This document shows positions 46,902 to 56,021 of a stretch of DNA of 64,000 nucleotides, piece by piece. Under the pieces are notes generated by a model. It made no database searches and was not told the origin of the DNA. It was given only the letters and a program-made list of their open reading frames with translations. Origin of the DNA: CAYFZO01 sp965211995 (GTDB lineage: Bacteria > Pseudomonadota > Gammaproteobacteria > Poriferisulfidales > Oxydemutatoraceae); NCBI GenBank assembly GCA_965211995.1, contig OZ243040.1, positions 124,001-188,000 on the forward strand. Direction: 5' to 3'. Made by a program: the position numbers and the translations under genes. The first letter of the stretch is position 1. The number at the start of each line of letters is the position of its first letter.

Positions 46902-47025
46902 AAACGTCGCATCCAAACAGATCGTCAAACTTTGGGGCAGCCGTAAAATTGAGGTGTGCCACCATGTTCCCAGAGATCTTTTCGGAGACATCAGACCGTG
47001 TTTTATCCGCCTGCCTTCCTGCTAA
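46066..47025 (+). CDS. IS3-family transposase OrfB (copy 2, reads past the IS end)
   Basis: A 319-residue rve-type integrase. The catalytic Asp, Asp and Glu lie in WSLDFVHDQLADG, LVLDNGPELTSKA and QNALVESFNGRFRDG. Because 35 bp with the normal stop are missing, the frame crosses the right end of the IS (46901) and adds about 41 foreign residues (KGQNVASKQIVKLWGSRK on). Whether this longer protein is active is not clear. It overlaps the end of the convergent cupin gene by 4 bp. Confidence 0.82.
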   Translation: MVRPAQRRGAVVYLQSAYRMSQRRACRLALLSRKAAAYQAVARNDGALKERLKELAERYPRYGYLMLHALLKAEGLVVNRKRTYRLYTALGMQLRTRRRKKLVRPRVPMALPAQVNERWSLDFVHDQLADGRRIRVLNVIDDFSRKCVGQLVDTSISGARLARYPDELALTRSLPASLVLDNGPELTSKAMFFWAHKTKVKLCFIQPGKPTQNALVESFNGRFRDGCLNQHWFRSPNDAKQIINDWRHHYNHARPHSSPGYRAPTVFEAQMATQMGKGQNVASKQIVKLWGSRKIEVCHHVPRDLFGDIRPCFIRLPSC

Positions 47026-48275
47026 CGTCTATTATTTTCTACTAGAGAAGGCTTGGCGGAACATGTCACGCCGGGTGGTGGTTGAGGTCCTCCATTCAGC
47101 GGGAAGTAAGTCCCTTCCTGCGGCCAAGTGAGACGAGACCACTGTGTGAATTGAAACCGTCGTCCGGCGTTAAACGCATGATAGGCAAGACTCTCGTTAT
47201 AAATCAGATCAGCATTCTTGACCGTCATAAAATTCTGCGGGAATTCAGGCCCAAGATTCGACGTAAATTTGATCGGCAGATTTAAAAAGTTAATGGCCCC
47301 GATCCCATAGCTGTCGGTATTATAATTATAGCCATTTTGTCCTTCCAAAATTACGGATCCAGCAGCCTTGGACACCTGCATAGGGTCCAGTCCAAAATAC
47401 AATTCTTCAGCCCGATGGCAATGAGTTGGATAGATGACGCCATCGCTTAAAGTTCTCTCTGTCCTCTGCTCTTGGCCTTGAAGCGTCAGGCCGATGCTGG
47501 GTTGCAAGGGCGGGTGTTCTCCTTGTTCTCTGGCTAAACTTTGTAGCCAGGCGTATGACCTGGGAAGATTTCTGACCGTGACAATCTCTTCATAATAACT
47601 CTTGCCCGTCTCGGGGTTTATTTTACTTAGATCGCCGGTATTGTAAAAACCAGCACCATCACAAACTATGCAGCCATAGATATAATAATTCTTAAAAAGG
47701 TCTGAAAGACTTGAATGTGCCAGATCAATATATGACCAGCCCCACACCAGATTTGCGAAAATATTATCGGCGGAGACAGGACCACGAATGAGCGCAGCCA
47801 TGATTTCCAAAGAGTGGGTATCAAGAAAATCCAGTCCTTTTTCAGTTGGATCCAGAAAAGTGGTAACGATGACTATTTGTTCTATCAATTCTTTCATCTG
47901 AGTACCTAAGTAGGGCGGGATATGGAAAAGTTTACCAGTGCCCGGATTGGGAATAGCAGCGCCTGCTAACACTTCGGCAGTCGTTGCGTTGGCGTATTGC
48001 TTGTACTTAGCCGGAGGAGAGTGAAAACAACACTCATCCAATTTGCCCTGCCTGATTAGATCAATGACTTCGCTCATATGCACCAATGCCGGATTCCGTA
48101 TTAGTTTTCCAGAATCGCCTACACGAACACGACTTGAAGGGGGTGGAACAGTATTTAGAGTGTTAATTAACAGTTGGTAACTCTGAAGATAAGCATGAAC
48201 ATTCTCCTTCACATCAGCCTGAGCAGGCCACGCAAACACCCATAAACTACAAATCAAAATTAATTTTTTAATCAT
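47022..48275 (-). CDS. Periplasmic cupin protein, candidate DddY-type DMSP lyase
   Basis: A 417-residue exported protein. ATG at 48275 follows GGAGGAG and gives MIKKLILICSLWVFAWPAQA-DV, a clean signal peptide. The N-terminal 240 residues are helical; the C-terminal part is a cupin. YPTHCHRAEELYFGL (His285, His287, Glu291, Tyr293) has the H-x-H-x3-E-x-Y spacing of DMSP-lyase metal and catalytic sites, and a later His is in LAYHAFNAGRRF. Size and periplasmic export fit DddY, which cleaves DMSP to dimethyl sulfide and acrylate. The gene is of lower GC and adjoins the IS block. Other cupin functions remain possible. Confidence 0.5.
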   Translation of the reverse strand: MIKKLILICSLWVFAWPAQADVKENVHAYLQSYQLLINTLNTVPPPSSRVRVGDSGKLIRNPALVHMSEVIDLIRQGKLDECCFHSPPAKYKQYANATTAEVLAGAAIPNPGTGKLFHIPPYLGTQMKELIEQIVIVTTFLDPTEKGLDFLDTHSLEIMAALIRGPVSADNIFANLVWGWSYIDLAHSSLSDLFKNYYIYGCIVCDGAGFYNTGDLSKINPETGKSYYEEIVTVRNLPRSYAWLQSLAREQGEHPPLQPSIGLTLQGQEQRTERTLSDGVIYPTHCHRAEELYFGLDPMQVSKAAGSVILEGQNGYNYNTDSYGIGAINFLNLPIKFTSNLGPEFPQNFMTVKNADLIYNESLAYHAFNAGRRFQFTQWSRLTWPQEGTYFPLNGGPQPPPGVTCSAKPSLVENNRR

Positions 48276-48559
48276 CGGTTCTCCTCCCAATGCAATGTTG
48301 ATGAGATTACCTTATCTACCTATTCTGAATATTTCTTGTCAATGTTTGCCCACAACCCGCCTGCTGATTTATGTATTAGGTCCAATTTGATTGGAAGAAA
48401 GTCGCGTCCAAACGCATCCTCCAAAGTCTGCCATTGGCCCAAGTGCTAAAGTATAGCAAGAATTAACACCCTATTTTCCTTATTCCACGCAAGAAAAGAA
48501 AGAGATTCGTAACGAATTTTTGACTGCGCTCGGAGGAAAGTACGGTAGCGCGGGGGGGT

Positions 48560-49036
48560 TCAATCAATCTTAGCAACGCTGACGACGATACCGTCGGGGT
48601 CGGCGTACAAATAGTGTCCGGGTATGAAATCCACGCCGGCGAAATGCACTAGCACGTTTTTCTCGCCAGGGTTTTTTTTCGGCGTTTTTACAGGATACGC
48701 AGCGAGCGCCTTGACGCCGAGGTTTAGCGTCGCGAGTACTTCCGAGTCGCGGATGCAGCCGTAAACAACGAGACCGGTCCAACCGTTTTCGACCGCGCAC
48801 GCACCGAGTTTGTCTCCGAGCAGCGCGAAATTCAGACAGCCCGCGCCGTCCACAACCAGCACGCCGCCGCCCGGCGTTTGCAACGCAGCTTTGACCGGCG
48901 AATTGTCGCCGGGACACCTGACGGTGGTAATCAGTCCACTGAAGCGGGCGGCTCCGCCGAAGTCCCGGAACAAAGGCTCCGCAATCGCGAGTTTGTCCGC
49001 GTGTTCGTCGCAGAGATCGGCGGTGCTGAAACTCAT
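48560..49036 (-). CDS. rraA: RraA family protein (RNase E regulator or HMG/CHA aldolase-like)
   Basis: A 158-residue protein. ATG at 49036 gives MSFSTADLCDEHADKLAIAE and EPLFRDFGGAARFSGLITTV, the standard RraA beginning; the longer frame to 49213 is rejected. GGVLVVDGAGCLNFALLGD, GWTGLVVYGCIRDSEVL and the C-terminal GVDFIPGHYLYADPDGIVVS follow E. coli RraA closely. RraA inhibits RNase E, while relatives are aldolases; the choice is not settled by sequence alone. No strong Shine-Dalgarno is seen. Confidence 0.85.
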   Translation of the reverse strand: MSFSTADLCDEHADKLAIAEPLFRDFGGAARFSGLITTVRCPGDNSPVKAALQTPGGGVLVVDGAGCLNFALLGDKLGACAVENGWTGLVVYGCIRDSEVLATLNLGVKALAAYPVKTPKKNPGEKNVLVHFAGVDFIPGHYLYADPDGIVVSVAKID

Positions 49037-49436
49037 GGAGCCGGAGTATATCAAAGCGTCTGCCGGGCGCGGATGATTGCCTAAGCTCAGAAACAGAAAG
49101 CTCTCCTCCGGACCGGAGAGGAGACCTTGTAAATCCGACATATTGGCCACCGCATCAGGGGATTTTACTGCGTCGCCCGAATCGAAATCGTTGGGAAATG
49201 ACTGAGTAGGCACAGCATCGGATCAGCGTTCTTAGCTTTTGGGAAACTCACGCCATTACAACCCGCGATGCGTTCAAGGTCAGCCGGCGAACTTTGTACC
49301 ATTGACGCCAAACCTTGAAACGGAGCCACCGGAACCCGGCGGCGTTGACCCCCGCTTGATGGCGTCGCAACGCCGCCGCCGGCCTGACCGCCCGCACCGG
49401 CGCACGCAATCCGGCCGGGATTTAACGTGGGCATCA

Positions 49437-49690
49437 TGCACTGGTGGACTTACCCGAAGTCCCCGAAGATGAATGTGCGCATTGCGAGCGGTTCAACCGC
49501 ACGTTGCAGGCATCGTTCGTTGACTGCCGCGAGGCGTGGCTGTTCACCGACGTGGGCGGATGCAACCGCGCAATGGCCGCGTGGTGTGCTGCAACACCGA
49601 ACGGCCTTAGCGGGTGCTGTCGCTGCGGTCTCCCGTGCAATCCCCGCCGATCACCCGGAGTGCCCAATGTTATGGACCCATACAACACAT
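49437..49690 (+). pseudogene. IS481-like transposase remnant, second copy
   Basis: The translation includes HCERFNRTLQASFVDCREAW and LFTDVGGCNRAMAAW, the core of an IS481-type integrase, but frames shift afterwards (WCAATPNGLSG) and only the tail survives. The end is nearly the same as the remnant at 25288-25410. The stretch 49037-49436 upstream has no recognisable gene. It lies directly upstream of rpmE. Confidence 0.65.
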
Positions 49691-49745
49691 TGAATCGTGT
49701 CCGCGATTTGCGTATGATATGACTCCCGCTTGAGGGAGAACTACG

Positions 49746-49964
49746 GTGAAGCCTGACATTCATCCCGAATATCACGAAGTCAAAGTCACATGCAGTTGCG
49801 GCAACCGCTTTGCGGTGCGTTCGACTTATTCCGAGGTGACGCTGGCGGTCGAGGTGTGTTCGGCTTGCCATCCGTTTTATACCGGCAAGCACAAGATTCT
49901 CGAGAGCGCGGGTCAGGTTGACAAGTTTCGTAAGCGCTACGGCAAGAACAGCAACACTGCGTAA
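49746..49964 (+). CDS. rpmE: 50S ribosomal protein L31 (zinc-binding C+ form)
   Basis: A 72-residue L31 that starts with GTG at 49746, giving MKPDIHPEYHEVKVTCSCGN. It contains the cysteine pair CSCG and CSACHPFYTGKHK of the zinc-containing form. It joins the two ribosomal subunits by bridge B1b. A TATGAT -10-like sequence lies about 33 bp upstream. Its usual neighbour priA is 6 kb away because of inserted genes. Confidence 0.96.
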   Translation: MKPDIHPEYHEVKVTCSCGNRFAVRSTYSEVTLAVEVCSACHPFYTGKHKILESAGQVDKFRKRYGKNSNTA

Positions 49965-49998
49965 TCGCCTTTTCAAGTGCTCCCGGCCGGCTTCGCTT

Positions 49999-50787
49999 GT
50001 GCGAAGCGTTCGGGTTCTTTTACTAAAATCCGTGTTCGTAACGTTTGCGGCGTCCGTCGCCGCGGGCGCCGACGTTTGCAACCCACCGGCGATTGATGAC
50101 TGGGCGAACGTCACTTACGTTCACGACGGCGACACTTTGTGGCTCGACGACGGCGTCAAAGTGAGGGTTATCGGCTTGAACGCGCCTGAACGCGCGCGCA
50201 GGAACAAGCCCGGCGAGCCTCTCGCCGAACGGGCACGTGAGGCTTTGCACCGATGGGCTGCGGGCAGCAGAGTCGGCCTCCTGTACGATGTAGAGAAGAG
50301 AGACCGTTACGGGCGCGCGCTGGCGCACGTTTATTCCGAGTCACGGGTCAACCTCGCCGCGCAGATCATTGCCGAAGGTCTCGCCCACGCGGTGACTTTT
50401 CCTCCCAACGTCAAGCTCAGGCGCTGCTACCGCACGGCCGAGCAAACCGCGCGCACGGCGAACGCCGGCGTATGGTCGCACTCTTATTTTGATCCCGTCG
50501 CGGCGGCGCAGGTGAACCGGGGAGGGTTCATGCGCGTGAAAGGCTGCGTTAAACATACCAAGAACAGGCGCGTCGCGACGTACCTTCAGTTGGCGCCGCG
50601 TTTTCGCCTGAAGATGCTACGCGCCGACCTCGACGGCGTTTTGAAGCCGCTCGTACGACATTCGCCGCCCAATTTTTCGGGCGCCTGCATCATCGCGAGG
50701 GGCTGGGTCCATAACAATAAATCCTCGAATTTTAAAACCTTGATGATCCGCCACCCCGATAACATCGAAACCATCAGCCGCCCGTAG
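49999..50787 (+). CDS. Exported thermonuclease (SNase)-family protein
   Basis: A 262-residue exported nuclease-like protein. GTG at 49999 yields MRSVRVLLLKSVFVTFAASVAAGA, a plausible signal peptide (GTG 50032 is the alternative). The SNase domain contains VHDGDTLWLDDGVKVRVIGL and NAPERARR (metal-binding Asp and catalytic Arg), then EKRDRYGRALAHVY and AEGLAHAV. The final 100 residues resemble a second OB-like part (RVKGCVKHTKNRRVATYLQL). It follows rpmE by 34 bp, a pairing also seen in Pseudomonas. Confidence 0.85.
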   Translation: MRSVRVLLLKSVFVTFAASVAAGADVCNPPAIDDWANVTYVHDGDTLWLDDGVKVRVIGLNAPERARRNKPGEPLAERAREALHRWAAGSRVGLLYDVEKRDRYGRALAHVYSESRVNLAAQIIAEGLAHAVTFPPNVKLRRCYRTAEQTARTANAGVWSHSYFDPVAAAQVNRGGFMRVKGCVKHTKNRRVATYLQLAPRFRLKMLRADLDGVLKPLVRHSPPNFSGACIIARGWVHNNKSSNFKTLMIRHPDNIETISRP

Positions 50788-51060
50788 CGAAGGGATTGAA
50801 CCGGGCAGGCAGCAGCAAGCGATAACATCGACACTATCGGCTGCTTATGGCAGCACGCGAAGTTTTTTCTTGCCGCCGTTTTTTTTCACCGCCGCCGTGT
50901 TTGGGGTGGAATCGGAAATCGGATTGGACGGGCGGGTGTCGCGCGTTTTGAGGCGTTGTCGAGCGGTATATGATTCAGCGGTGACCGGTGCAGATGGTTC
51001 AGCAAACGTGCCGGACGACCGAGCAGGGCCGCGTGAACGCACGCCGGTTTGTGCCTTGCC

Positions 51061-52086
51061 TCAAGTTTCCCCGGCGTTGCCCAAAGCATTGCGCACGATC
51101 CGGGCCAGGCATTCGATGTGTTCCTTGCCGTCGTTCAACGCCGGTATGTAATGAAAGCGCCTGCCGCCGGCTGCAAGAAAGAAGTTCCGGTTCTGCATAT
51201 CTATTTCCTCGAGCGTTTCCAGGCAGTCCGCCGCGAATCCCGGACAGAACACATCCACCGATTTCACGCCTTGACGCGCGAGTGCGCGCAACGTTTCGTC
51301 GGTGTACGGTTTGAGCCATTCCGCGCGTCCAAAACGCGACTGAAAGCACGGCAGCCATGCGTCCCACCGGAGGTCCAACTCCCGCGCGATCAGTGCGGCG
51401 GTTTTGCGGCACTGTGACTCGTAAGGGTCGCCCCGCAGCACGTTTTTTTTCGGCAAACCGTGAAACGAGAGCAGCAGTTTTTCGCCGCCGCCGTGTTCGC
51501 GCCGCGAATTGAGAACGTGCGCGGCGCAGGCTTTGATGTAGGCGTTGTCGTCGTGGTAGTCGTTGATCAGGCGTATCTCCGGCAACCGCCGCTGCTTTTT
51601 CAAAGCCCGCGCGATCGCGTCGAATGCCGCCGCCGTCGTGGTCGCCGAGTATTGGGGATAGACCGGCAGCACGATCAGCCGCGTCACTCCGGACTTATGC
51701 AGTTGTTCCAGCACTGATGCGATCGAAGGTTGCCCGTAGCACATTGCGGCTTCCACCGTCGCCGCCGGACCGCGCTTGTCCAGCGCCGCGCTGAGCGCCC
51801 GTTGTTGCCTGCGCGTATAGACCAGCAAGGGCGAGCCCTCGGCCAGCCAGATCTTGCGGTAAGCGCGCGCAGTGCGCCGCGGCCGCAAACTGAGGACCAG
51901 TCCGTAGAGTATCGGCAGCCATATCAAGCGGGGGATTTCGACCACCCGCGGGTCGGACAGGAACTCTCTGAGGTAACTTCTGACCGCGGCCGTTGTCGGT
52001 GCCCGCGGCGTGCCGAGGTTGATCAACAGCACGCCTGAGCGCTCGGAGTTTCGGGATGGAGCGCGGCGCTTGTTCGTCGTTGTCAC
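51061..52086 (-). CDS. hemH: Ferrochelatase HemH
   Basis: A 341-residue enzyme that inserts ferrous iron in protoporphyrin IX, the last step of haem synthesis. Conserved parts: GVLLINLGTPRAPTTAAVRS, YLREFLSDPRVVEIP, VLPVYPQYSATTTAA, LLSFHGLPKKNVLRGDPYE with the catalytic His, and FCPGFAADCLETLEEIDMQN with the conserved Glu. Length is normal. It is opposite to its neighbours, with 273 bp of apparently empty DNA (50788-51060) at its 3' end. Confidence 0.96.
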   Translation of the reverse strand: MTTTNKRRAPSRNSERSGVLLINLGTPRAPTTAAVRSYLREFLSDPRVVEIPRLIWLPILYGLVLSLRPRRTARAYRKIWLAEGSPLLVYTRRQQRALSAALDKRGPAATVEAAMCYGQPSIASVLEQLHKSGVTRLIVLPVYPQYSATTTAAAFDAIARALKKQRRLPEIRLINDYHDDNAYIKACAAHVLNSRREHGGGEKLLLSFHGLPKKNVLRGDPYESQCRKTAALIARELDLRWDAWLPCFQSRFGRAEWLKPYTDETLRALARQGVKSVDVFCPGFAADCLETLEEIDMQNRNFFLAAGGRRFHYIPALNDGKEHIECLARIVRNALGNAGET

Positions 52087-52299
52087 GGGGGAATACGGCC
52101 GTTTGTATTAGTCGGGAACCTGGAGCGGCGACACGCCCTACATTTTACCTTGCCGCCGGCACATTTCTGATTTTGGAGCAGATCGGGGAGGGGCTACCCC
52201 GTGAGTTCAAAAGCTGTCGTTCATTACGCTACAATGCGGGATTTGACTATCCAGGAAATCGGTTATTCCTGTTTACCGTTTAGCCATCCTCGCATAATC

Positions 52300-52398
52300 A
52301 TGGCGCACGGCCGATCAGGAAAAACAGCACCCAACCCCGGCGCTGATCTGGGCTGTGAGGCTAAACTGTTCAAGTCGGCTGATAATCTCCAAGGCAAC
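52300..52398 (+). pseudogene. Possible HsdM (type I methylase) N-terminal fragment
   Basis: Some 33 residues starting at ATG 52300 (MAHGRSGKTAPNPGADLGC, then EAKLFKSADNLQGN) resemble the beginning of type I restriction methylase HsdM (LGFEAKLWAAADKLRGN). After this the similarity stops, and the frame runs on without recognisable content to 52557. The remaining part of the hemH-ATPase gap shows no gene. The match is short, so the call is tentative. Confidence 0.4.
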
Positions 52399-52573
52399 CG
52401 CCAACCGCAAAGAAATTTGAGAAGACCGCCGGTTGATTTTTGCGCGAAATTATCCGCAACCAAGATGAGATGGGCAGCCTCGCTCAAATCCATGCTTTCT
52501 GGAGCTCTCAACTCAGGTCGCGTAAATTGCGCGCAAAGCAAACCTCAGGCGCCATAAAGGAAGCAATACGAAA

Positions 52574-53813
52574 TTGAACCCGATGCGAACTCAGCCTCCG
52601 GCGCGCATTGAATATCTGAAAGTGCGGAACTTCAGAGCTCTGCGTGCGGTAGAGCTCAAATTGAATCCGATGACGGTGTTGCTTGGCCCCAATGGGAGCG
52701 GCAAATCCACAATTTTTGATGTATTTGCTTTCCTTGCCGAGTGTTTCGAGTCGAGCCTGCGCAAAGCGTGGGATAGTCGGGGGCGGGCTAAAGAACTAAA
52801 AACCCGCGGCACCGGCGGACCGGTGACCATCGAAATCCAATACCGCGAACAGCCAGATACGCCATTGATTACCTATTACCTCGCCGTTGACGAGGAAGGC
52901 GGCGGTCCGGTTGTGGTTGAAGAGTCGTTACGCTGGAGAAGAGGCAGGCAGTATGGACAACCATATCGCTTTCTCAACTATAGTAAAGGAGATGGGGAGG
53001 CGATTAGCGGTGAATCCCCCGATGAACAAGACAAGCGAGTTAAAATTCCGCTTAAATCACCTGATCTATTGGCAGTGAACGCGCTCGGGCAATTAGCCGA
53101 ACATCCGAGGGTGGCGGCATTGCGCGATTTCATCATTGGATGGTATGTGTCTTACCTTTCAGCGGACAGCGCACGAGGTCAGCCCGAAGTTGGACCGCAA
53201 GAACGGTTGACCAAGACGGGAGACAATCTCGCCAACGTACTCCAATATCTGTCTGAGCGGCATTCCTCGCGGCTTGATAGTATCTTTGAGAAGTTACGTC
53301 AGCGAGTGCCTCGCATAGAAAAAGTATTGGTTGATATCATGGCTGATGGCCGCTTGCTTCTCCAAATTAAGGATGCGCCTTTCAGCGATCCGGTGTTGGC
53401 GCGCTTTGCTTCCGACGGCACGTTGAAAATGCTGGCTTACCTGATGTTGTTGAATGATCCGGACTCACCGCCCTTTGTCGGTATCGAGGAGCCGGAGAAC
53501 TTCCTCCACCCAAGACTGCTTCCGGAACTGGCCGAAGAGTGCCGCGTGGCCTGTGACCACATGCAATTGCTGGCCACCACCCATTCGCCGTTTTTTTCTT
53601 AACGCGCTGCGACCGGAGGAGGTGCAGATTTTGTGGCGTGATGAAACAGGTTACACGCAGACGCAATGCGCAGGCGGCCTGAAAAAAGTAAGCGATTTTA
53701 TAGAAGAAGGTGCACTGCTCGGTGATCTGTGGATGGAAGGTTATTTCGGCGTAGGCGATCCGCTGACTAATCAAGGAGCCCCGCCTGCTCCGTTGGAAAA
53801 ACGCAGAAGATGA
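52574..53813 (+). pseudogene. ABC/SMC-type AAA ATPase (OLD-like), frameshifted
   Basis: A predicted ATPase of about 413 codons. Walker A is LLGPNGSGKSTIFD near residue 40, the signature-like region is FASDGTLKMLAYLMLL, and Walker B is FVGIEEPENFLHPRLL, then the switch LLATTHSPFF. At the T7 run 53591-53597 the frame is lost (stop TAA at 53600-53602), and it continues in the next frame as LNALRPEEVQILWRDETGYT to TGA at 53813. That stop overlaps the next ATG (ATGA), which confirms the original single gene. Either decay, slippage or a homopolymer assembly error. Pairs with DUF4276. Confidence 0.85.
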
Positions 53814-54198
53814 AAGCAAGGCATTTGGAATTATTAGTTGAAGAACATTCGATGGAAGTTTTTCTGAATAAATTTTTGCCGCGCGTGTTGCCCACGGGTT
53901 GCACATTCGCATCGTGATCAGGGAGCTTGAAGCGTGGTATTTTGGCGACTGGTATGCGGTACGCCGTGTTTATCCCAGAGTGCCGCCGACCGTTCCAAAT
54001 CGAAGAAGATATCGTGATGCCGATGCAATTCGAGATACATGGGAGGCTTTTGAGAGCGTCTTGCGGAAGCACGGCTATTTCAAAGCCGGGCTGAACAAGA
54101 TTGAAGCGGCTCAGGCTATCAGAGTCCATATCGAACCCGAACGCGCCGCCTCGCGTAGTTTTATGAAATTTTACGAGGCTGTTCTTGAAGCCGTGTGA
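53810..54198 (+). pseudogene. DUF4276 family protein, internally deleted
   Basis: The N terminus MKARHLELLVEEHSMEVFLN and FLPRVLPTGCTF, in one frame, stops at 53919. The C-terminal half resumes in another frame from about 53899 (RIVIRELEAWYFGDWYAV, YRDADAIRDTWEAFESVL, YFKAGLNKIEAAQAIR). The expected middle of the family, which contains conserved acidic positions, is missing, so a deletion joined both ends out of frame. DUF4276 genes commonly follow OLD-like ATPases and are suspected nuclease-like partners. This copy cannot work. Confidence 0.75.
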
Positions 54199-54695
54199 AG
54201 ATTATCTGACGGCCTTTCTGTCTGAGGCCGGGAAAGCGCCGCCGGAGCGGTTCAAAATTTCGTTTCCATAACCCCGGTATATTCCATTGCACGAATAAGG
54301 AATCCATCTGAGCTACATGCCGGAGCGCATAAAGTCTGCTCGGGATTAAGCGAAGCAAGTTTAACTGTTGTTTTGATTGCCCCGTGGAGTAAAAAAAACC
54401 GTTCTTTTCCCCGGCCCCCCGGAATTCTGAAAACACCGTGGAGGCACCACCCACGGCATCACTATTTGCTTCCAACAAGACCGCTGCACGCCAATTATTC
54501 CACGCCTCATGTTCCCTTGAAGACTCGCCCCGGTCGGTGCAGCGCGACTGTGGTCGGTGTATCGCATTTAGACCAAGTCTTGCTCCAAGCGAACTTTTCC
54601 GGCGGCACCGGCATGGGAGGCCTCCGGTGATGCTTCGAAATAACCGTTCAGCACGATAGTTTCGGAATTCCGAAACAATCGCCGCCATCGGCGGA
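54199..54695. other. 497-bp gap with an 18-bp perfect palindrome
   Basis: No gene is recognised here on either strand; one minus-strand frame (54161-54688) is open but has no family features. GTTTCGGAATTCCGAAAC at 54659-54676 is a perfect palindrome 20 bp past the HNH gene end. It could be a protein-binding site or the junction of a removed element. Confidence 0.5.
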
Positions 54696-55289
54696 TTAAC
54701 GGCGCTTGCGGTCGCGCAGCGGGCTGTTGCGCGGGAAGTGGGTGCGCAGAAACTCCATCTGATCGGCGAGGATATTGCGCGCCTGCAAGTACACGTATTC
54801 GGCGTGCGTCGGCGTGAACGGGATTGCGAGCAACTGCATCTCCGCCTGTTCGGGCGTGCCCCCGGCTTTCGCGTTATTGCAACTGCGGCACGCGGCGACC
54901 ACGTTTTTCCAGACGTCTTTGCCGTCCATGCTCAGCGGAACGACGTGGTCGCGTGACAGGTGCCGCCGATGAAAACGCCCGCCGCAGTACATGCACAGAA
55001 AGGCGTCGCGCTTGAACAGCGCGAGATTGTTGAGGGGCGGCACGTAGTCCTTGTGCAGACGCGGATTGTTCCCATGCGTCGCGATGATCGAATTGATTTC
55101 GACGACGCTTTGCCTGCCGGTCGCGGCGTTGATGCCGCCGCGGATGCAGTAGGTGTTTTCGCCGCAGGTATAGGCGACCTGGTCGGTGTAGTAAAACCTG
55201 ACGGCATCCTGATAGCCAATCCATTCAAGCGGCGTGCTCGAGGCGTCCGTTCTCAGGATCCACTGGCCGAGTTCCTGCACCGTGTTCAT
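54696..55289 (-). CDS. HNH endonuclease
   Basis: A 197-residue protein starting at ATG 55289 (MNTVQELGQWILRTDASSTP). The HNH/zinc domain is CMYCGGRFHRRHLSRDHVVP followed by DVWKNVVAACRSCNNAKAG: two C-x2-C pairs, the DH catalytic pair and the final Asn. The N-terminal half (EWIGYQDAVRFYYTDQVAYT) is typical for a widespread proteobacterial HNH protein. It could be a host nuclease or part of the surrounding defence-like patch. Confidence 0.85.
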   Translation of the reverse strand: MNTVQELGQWILRTDASSTPLEWIGYQDAVRFYYTDQVAYTCGENTYCIRGGINAATGRQSVVEINSIIATHGNNPRLHKDYVPPLNNLALFKRDAFLCMYCGGRFHRRHLSRDHVVPLSMDGKDVWKNVVAACRSCNNAKAGGTPEQAEMQLLAIPFTPTHAEYVYLQARNILADQMEFLRTHFPRNSPLRDRKRR

Positions 55290-56021
55290 GGCTGCGTTCC
55301 GTGTCGCGTGTTTGAATGTGCGCGTGGTAATTCGCAAGAGCGAAGGGTAAAAGCGGGATATTACCGGAAAACAGCGGCGGCTTTCTTTCAGCGCCGGGCG
55401 CCGCGCCCCGGCAACCGGCGGCGGTGTGCGCCGAAGCGAGCGCGGCCTGAGCCGGCTGTGCGGTATCGCCGACTATGGCGGCGGTGTGCGCCGGAAGCGG
55501 GCGCGACCGGATGCCCCCCCGCATATAGTTCCCGAACGGGATTGACGACGATATATAGACCGTCCGTTCAACCCGGCTGACAAGCACTTGGCGAGGCCGA
55601 TGCGAGACGACTTATTAACAGCCTTTGATTTAACACTGATTTTCGGTGTCGGCTCTCCGGTTCGCTTCTCCCAAGTCCATGAATCTCAGTGTAATCAGTT
55701 GATATGAAAGCAGTTTTAAAATGGATGATTTTCGTCCATTTTGAAGAATGGCCGAGCGGCGCACGGGACAAACGGCACTGATGACAAATAAGTCACAGAG
55801 TTATCCACAGAAAATGTGGAAATCCGATACCGCTCACGGTTTCGCCGGCGCCGTTCGGCGGAAGCGCTCCGAGGCGGCGGGGATTAAGGGGTCCGCTAAA
55901 GACAGAGCCGCGGACGCAGCGGAGGTCGCGTTTCGGGCTTGAAGCCGGGACACGCCGAATAGGGCTCGCAGCACAACTCCAAAGGATAACAGGCTCGGGA
56001 TACTTACAATGTGCGACGAAT
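55290..56021. other. 732-bp gap before priA, with a DnaA box and short repeats
   Basis: Two copies of GGCGGCGGTGTGCGCCG lie at about 55420 and 55478. AAAATGGA (55718-55725) and TCCATTTT (55735-55742) form an 8-bp inverted repeat. TTATCCACA at 55801-55809 is a perfect DnaA box, but single. TACTTACAATG just before priA holds a -10-like element. No gene is apparent. Confidence 0.55.

Noticed and set aside
54161..54688. A 175-codon minus-strand frame beside the broken DUF4276 gene
   Set aside because: No motifs, and it overlaps the real DUF4276 remnant end.
55801..55809. Replication origin near priA
   Set aside because: Only one DnaA box; there is no AT-rich unwinding region with clustered boxes, and no dnaA, dnaN or gidA next to it.
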